Source: RHLJ01 sp965242845 (GTDB taxonomy: Bacteria; Bacteroidota; Rhodothermia; Balneolales; Balneolaceae). Taken from it: DNA of 64,000 bases. The notes under the pieces were generated by a model that did no database searches, was not told where the DNA came from, and worked only from the letters and a program-made list of their open reading frames with translations. This document shows, in pieces, positions 60,319 through 64,000 of the stretch (its first letter is position 1; every line of letters starts with the position of its first letter). Where the stretch lies: positions 124,001 through 188,000 of the forward strand of contig CBDETC010000003.1 in the NCBI GenBank assembly GCA_965242845.1. Reading direction: 5' to 3'. Made by a program: the position numbers and the translations under genes.

Positions 60319-62063
60319 TTCAAATTGCCCAATTGTTTAATTAGCTCTTCTGCTTTTTGAAGATCCTTTTCCAGGTCTTCCTGAGAAGTATTGGGAGCAT
60401 AAGCAATGGTATCACACTTTTCGAGAAGCTTTCTTACTTCCGAAGCTATTTCCGAATCGCCATTAACAGAAATACTATCGCATAAATCCTGAATGGAGAG
60501 CCCTGCTAAAGGTAAATTCAGTTTATCCGAGATAAACTGGCTCAGTGCTTTTTGTATATGGTTATAGCTTTCCTTTATGTCGTTTTTGGATTTCGTTAGG
60601 GCCAATTCATCGAGAGCTTTCTTACGTGCTTTCTGAGACCGGGCAAAGGCGGTATCAGAGCTCATTTTATCTGAATAAGTCTTGAATAAGTACGATCCTC
60701 CAAGAATTAATAACGGAGAGAACAGGAGCAGCCAAATCCAGGACTTCTTATAGAGTCTGCCAGTATCGGTAGAAGTCCAACTTGCTAATCCAGTAATTGG
60801 GGCTACATCAAATCTGAGTTCATTTGTAGATAAAGATACAGCCCGGGGATCACGCTCAGCTTCAAGTATCAATTCCGGAAGGGTGATAGTACTGTATCTG
60901 TTTATGCTGGGATTAAAATAAGCGAGTGCAGCTTCAGGGATGGAAAAAGTGCCTTCGTTCCTTGCGATCAGGATATCGGTAAATATTTTAGTACCGCCAA
61001 TCTGTTGACCTGAGCGGGTTATTGTTGAATTTTCCTGAGGGTTATAAAGCTCAAGCGTTTCAGGGTACGTATATTCGGGTTTTACAATGAGAGGAATATT
61101 CCCTTGTCCGGAGATAGTTGTTACTACTTCCACACTTTCTCCCACATAAGCTTTTTTAGGGTTGATGCTTCTTGTTATCGAAAAGCTTCCAACGCCACCT
61201 AAAAACTCGGCATTATTCAATTGTGGCAAAGCATCTACTTCTATATCAACCGGAATAGTTTGAAGTTCTTTACGTTCCTGACCAAGCCCAAAGCTGAAAA
61301 TATCACGACGGCGATTTCTTTGACGAACCTGTACTACAACTTCAAAAGGACTTAGTGTAAGTGAACCGGATTTGGTAGGGAAAATGGCGTATTGTAAGAG
61401 TACCGCTCGCTGATATCGTACACCATTTATAATTGTGGTAGTAGTTCGTGCCTGTTGTCTGTTCTCAAGTTCTTCCTTCCAGAATCCTTCGGCTTTCCAA
61501 CCTGGCGAAGCCTGGTAAGAGGATACTTCAACTTCAGTTTTGAAGTAGAGAACAATATCTGCAATCACCTGCTGGCCAACGACCGGGTTATCGGTATCAG
61601 GTTCTAGCCTCAGGTAGATTTCGGGAGAACGCTCAGCTTCACCGGTATCTATGGTTTTTGGATCCAGAACTTCAAATGAAAGCTCGCTGGTTTGATAGCT
61701 TTCTCCATTTACAGAAAACTCCAGAGCTGGAAATGTATAAGTGCCGGGTGTTTGTGCAATGAATTGATAGCCATAAGTATATGCCACTGAAGGCCGGCCA
61801 TTTACATAAGAAAAATTCTGAGAAGTACTGGTGCTCCCACTCAACCACCTCAGCCCGTCTACATTAGGAATAGTTGGTCGGTCTATAGAATTAATGGATT
61901 GTCCTGACACCTTAATGTCTAATCGGACATTTTCTCCGGAAAATATCTTCGTTTGGGTGAGGGAAGCATCAACCGTAATAGTTTGTGCTAATACACCTTG
62001 TGAGAGTAAAAAGAGAAACGCAAAAAAGGGTATAAAGAAAAAGCGTTTACCAGTCCTTATCAT
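60315..62063 (-). CDS. batD: BatD family protein
   Basis: A 582-residue protein with a signal peptide (to V-L-A-Q), several immunoglobulin-like beta domains with the BatD pattern (F-S-G-E-N-V-R-L-D-I-K-V-S-G, later Y-V-G-E-S-V-E-V), a membrane helix at about 443-462 (I-W-L-L-L-F-S-P-L-L-I-L-G-G) and a charged helical C-terminal cytosolic part. Bat proteins form a membrane complex linked to oxidative-stress resistance in Bacteroides and Leptospira. It overlaps the Q/E-rich gene by 17 bases. Confidence 0.9.
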   Translation of the reverse strand: MIRTGKRFFFIPFFAFLFLLSQGVLAQTITVDASLTQTKIFSGENVRLDIKVSGQSINSIDRPTIPNVDGLRWLSGSTSTSQNFSYVNGRPSVAYTYGYQFIAQTPGTYTFPALEFSVNGESYQTSELSFEVLDPKTIDTGEAERSPEIYLRLEPDTDNPVVGQQVIADIVLYFKTEVEVSSYQASPGWKAEGFWKEELENRQQARTTTTIINGVRYQRAVLLQYAIFPTKSGSLTLSPFEVVVQVRQRNRRRDIFSFGLGQERKELQTIPVDIEVDALPQLNNAEFLGGVGSFSITRSINPKKAYVGESVEVVTTISGQGNIPLIVKPEYTYPETLELYNPQENSTITRSGQQIGGTKIFTDILIARNEGTFSIPEAALAYFNPSINRYSTITLPELILEAERDPRAVSLSTNELRFDVAPITGLASWTSTDTGRLYKKSWIWLLLFSPLLILGGSYLFKTYSDKMSSDTAFARSQKARKKALDELALTKSKNDIKESYNHIQKALSQFISDKLNLPLAGLSIQDLCDSISVNGDSEIASEVRKLLEKCDTIAYAPNTSQEDLEKDLQKAEELIKQLGNLK

Positions 62064-62565
62064 GAGTAGCTGATCCCTGCTTCTTTTTCTTTTTAAATTC
62101 TTTTAGCAGCTCTTTCTCTTTTTGAGCAAGAGCCTGGAGTATTTTTTGAGCCTCTTCTTTGCTTATCTCTTTGGGTTCCTGAGGTTGTTGCTCCTGCTGT
62201 TCTTCCTGTGGCTGCTCTTCTTGTTCATTTTCTTGTTGCTGATCCTGTTGTTGATCTTCATTCTGCTCTTGATTTTGCTGATCCTGGTTCTGTTGTTCTT
62301 CGTTTTGTTGCTGCTGATCCTGGTTTTGTTGGTCCTGCTGCTGTTGTTCTTGTTTCTCTTGTTCTTCTTCCAATTTTCTCAATAATGCATTTAGCCTTGG
62401 ATCATTGGGGTATCGGCTTAAGCCTTGCTGTACCTGGCTAATGGCTCCTTGCAAATCTGCATTAATAAATGACTGAGCTCCTCCATGAAAGTAGGAATCC
62501 GCAGATTGAGATTGAGCGGTTACGGTTATCATTAAAAAAGAAAAAAGTAAGACTAAGTATTTCAT
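62047..62565 (-). CDS. Bat-operon Gln/Glu-rich exported protein
   Basis: A 172-residue protein with a signal peptide (to T-A-Q-S-Q-S) and a single TPR-like helix pair at about 22-65. Residues about 70-130 are almost only Gln, Glu, Asn and Asp, and a charged helical tail ends in K-K-K-K-Q-G-S-A-T-H-D-K-D-W. It occupies the place of batC in the operon. The low-complexity run is encoded by many CAR and GAR codons; it may be a flexible linker that varies in length. Confidence 0.8.
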   Translation of the reverse strand: MKYLVLLFSFLMITVTAQSQSADSYFHGGAQSFINADLQGAISQVQQGLSRYPNDPRLNALLRKLEEEQEKQEQQQQDQQNQDQQQQNEEQQNQDQQNQEQNEDQQQDQQQENEQEEQPQEEQQEQQPQEPKEISKEEAQKILQALAQKEKELLKEFKKKKKQGSATHDKDW

Positions 62566-62571
62566 AGTTTT

Positions 62572-63210
62572 TTAAGAATCAATTTCACTTACATCACCAA
62601 TACGCTGGATGAAATCACTAAAATTTTGAACTGTTGGATCAGCATTAAGTGCTTCCTGCATCAAATTTAGTGCTTCTTGATATTTTCGTTCAGCAACTAA
62701 TTGTTCGGCCCTTTTCTTCATGGCTTTTGCATATTCACTAGGTGGTTCCTGATCATGATTATGCTGGTCATTTTGTTGTTGCTGTTGCTCATCCTGTTTA
62801 CCTGATTCTGCTAGTGCTCTTTCGTAATTATGCTTTGCTTCTGAATCAGATGGGTTAAGTTTGAGCGAGTTTCTAAAGTGCTGAGTTGCTGGTTTCCATT
62901 GCTGTCCTTCTGCAAGTACAGAGCCGATGTTATATTCAGCGAGTGCTTTCTTTTCCGGGGAATCAGCCATAGAGCGGTACTGCATATAGGTTTGAATGGC
63001 TTCTTCAGTTTTACCCTGCTTAGCTAATGCATTTGCCAGGTTAAAATATACTTCGGCGTTTTCGGGATCGGTTTCCAGAGAAGCTCTGTATAGTTCTTCA
63101 GCTTTTACATAGTCTCCCTGTTCGTAGGCTTCATTTCCCTTTTTAGCATCACTATTCCCGGGGCCGGTTAAAAGGAAGATTAATAGTAAATATGTAAAAA
63201 CAGCTTTCAT
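62572..63210 (-). CDS. batC: BatC-like TPR protein
   Basis: A 212-residue exported protein with a short signal and three or more TPR repeats (N-E-A-Y-E-Q-G-D-Y-V-K-A-E-E-L-Y-R, then A-E-V-Y-F-N-L-A-N-A-L-A-K, and A-E-Y-N-I-G-S-V-L-A). A Gln/His-rich spacer at about 138-150 separates them from a final helix region. It resembles BatC and is the first Bat gene in this window, 6 bases after the yebC stop. batA and batB are not present here. Confidence 0.82.
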   Translation of the reverse strand: MKAVFTYLLLIFLLTGPGNSDAKKGNEAYEQGDYVKAEELYRASLETDPENAEVYFNLANALAKQGKTEEAIQTYMQYRSMADSPEKKALAEYNIGSVLAEGQQWKPATQHFRNSLKLNPSDSEAKHNYERALAESGKQDEQQQQQNDQHNHDQEPPSEYAKAMKKRAEQLVAERKYQEALNLMQEALNADPTVQNFSDFIQRIGDVSEIDS

Positions 63211-63216
63211 GCTAAA

Positions 63217-63972
63217 TTATAACTCTTCGGCTATTGCTAATGTTTCGTCGTCCATTAACATATTAGTAAACACATTTGAAACGTCATCATTCTCTTCAAA
63301 TTTTTCCATCATTTTAAAATTTGAAAGAGCTACTTCAGAATCTACTTTAGTTTCTGTGGTTGCTTCACGGATAAGTTCGGCAGATTCGATCTTAAAACCG
63401 CTCTCTTCGAGCGCTTTTCGAACATTAAATAGCTCACTTCGCTCAGAATAAACAACGAAAAAATCATCCTCAGCTTTTACATCTTCAGCACCGGCTTCAA
63501 TAGCTTCCATCATAAATTCTTCCTCATCCAAACCTTCTGAAGAAACCTGAATTAATCCTTTTTGCTCAAAAAGAAAACCAACAGAACCGTTTGTACCCAT
63601 ATTTCCACCGTGTTTAGTGAAAATGTGACGAATCTCCCCAACTGTACGATTATTATTATCGGTAGCCGCTTCGATGTAATACGCGATACCTCCAGGGCCA
63701 TACCCTTCAAAAGATACTTCTTCATAGGTAGTTCCATCGTCCAGCTCTCCGGCGCCACGTTTAATGGCCCGCTCCATGTTATCCTTAGGAAGGTTTGCTG
63801 CTTTAGCGTTGTCAATGGCAAGAGATAAACGAGGATTTCCTGAAGGATCACTACCACCTTCGCGCGCAGCTATGGTAAGTTCCTTAATAATTTTAGTAAA
63901 AACTTTTGAACGCTTGGCGTCTTCTTTTGCTTTCTTATGGCGAATGTTCGCCCATTTGGAATGTCCTGCCAT
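63217..63972 (-). CDS. yebC: YebC/PmpR family transcriptional/translation factor
   Basis: A 251-residue protein with the invariant start M-A-G-H-S-K-W-A-N-I-R-H-K-K and R-G-A-G-E-L-D-D, then G-Y-G-P-G-G-I-A and N-R-T-V-G-E-I-R-H-x-F. YebC proteins were described as DNA-binding regulators, and recently as factors that relieve ribosome stalling. The complete gene lies 28 bases from the window end. It is the first gene seen in the run that continues into the Bat genes. Confidence 0.96.
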   Translation of the reverse strand: MAGHSKWANIRHKKAKEDAKRSKVFTKIIKELTIAAREGGSDPSGNPRLSLAIDNAKAANLPKDNMERAIKRGAGELDDGTTYEEVSFEGYGPGGIAYYIEAATDNNNRTVGEIRHIFTKHGGNMGTNGSVGFLFEQKGLIQVSSEGLDEEEFMMEAIEAGAEDVKAEDDFFVVYSERSELFNVRKALEESGFKIESAELIREATTETKVDSEVALSNFKMMEKFEENDDVSNVFTNMLMDDETLAIAEEL

Positions 63973-64000
63973 GCAAACTACTTCTAAATTTTCAGTTTGG

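Noticed and set aside
62122..62385. Leucine/phenylalanine-rich plus-strand frame that looks like a membrane protein
   Set aside because: It is the reverse complement of the Gln/Glu codon run in the Bat-operon gene, which automatically yields Leu and Phe codons.
1..64000. Defence system, prophage or integrated element
   Set aside because: No integrase, transposase, restriction, toxin-antitoxin or Cas-like gene was seen, and neither composition nor gene content changes abruptly anywhere in the window.

Overview
The window looks like chromosomal DNA of a free-living, probably marine or halophilic member of the Bacteroidota/Balneolota side of the FCB group. Four things point there: a giant secreted protein ending in a type IX secretion (T9SS) sorting domain of the Q-N-Y-P-N-P-F-N-P type; several secreted two-domain or TonB-plug proteins; a Reg_prop/Y_Y_Y sensor kinase; and promoters of the Bacteroidota form TTG-N19-TAnnTTTG. 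Few genes have a clear Shine-Dalgarno sequence and some start at TTG. Base composition is moderately AT-rich throughout, and I see no prophage, IS element, CRISPR array, rRNA or tRNA. Genus assignment is inference.

Layout. 1-6.4 kb: a truncated hypothetical gene, a secreted MG2/TonB-plug protein, a very small exported protein and an M16 zinc protease. 6.4-14.8 kb: secG, an MscS channel, a degenerate SRAP protein, a CPBP membrane protease, a DEAD-box pseudo-helicase with a duplicated linker, a YrdC-family protein, a secreted EEP nuclease/phosphatase, an outer-membrane protein, a DUF427 protein and an SRPBCC protein. 14.9-17.3 kb: a cyclase/TolB-like/TPR/LytTR fusion regulator. 17.3-27.8 kb: a lipid-synthesis region with a serine-palmitoyltransferase-type alpha-oxoamine synthase, an LVIVD lipoprotein, the TIGR03546/TIGR03545 pair, and a six-gene minus-strand operon (GT2, GNAT-type acyltransferase, enoyl reductase, hotdog dehydratase, ketosynthase, acyl carrier protein). 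28-34 kb: a TlpA-like redoxin facing a tight five-gene operon (Kef-type antiporter, UBP zinc finger, cNMP-binding histidine kinase, receiver/glutaredoxin-like/thioredoxin-reductase-like fusion, DUF4442). 34.2-46.2 kb: a hybrid-type sensor kinase, its LuxR-type response regulator, a 2657-residue VCBS/FN3 secreted protein and a tiny PID-CTERM-like protein. 46.3-47.9 kb: an mhqO/mhqD-like quinone detoxification pair behind palindromic operators. 48-54 kb: a small zinc-ribbon protein, an M48 protease, a trans-sulfuration enzyme, a two-lipoyl E2 subunit, panC and panD. 54-58 kb: an adaptor/permease/TolC export operon with no ATPase gene. 58-64 kb: an M20 peptidase and a partial Bat operon (batE, batD, Q/E-rich protein, TPR protein) downstream of yebC.

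The most interesting points are these. First, the lipid locus combines a serine-palmitoyltransferase-like enzyme, a GNAT acyltransferase resembling the bacterial ceramide-synthase type, and a dedicated mini-FAS. The oxoamine synthase promoter carries an ACTAATTAGT palindrome core that recurs twice upstream of the E2 acyltransferase gene, suggesting a shared regulator of branched-chain acyl supply and special lipids. Second, the UBP/cNMP-kinase/receiver-TrxR operon has a thioredoxin-reductase-like output protein without its catalytic cysteine pair. Third, there are several enzyme-like proteins with their catalytic motifs replaced (SRAP, DEAD-box, class III cyclase). All functional links are inferred from sequence reading and gene order; nothing was searched against a database.
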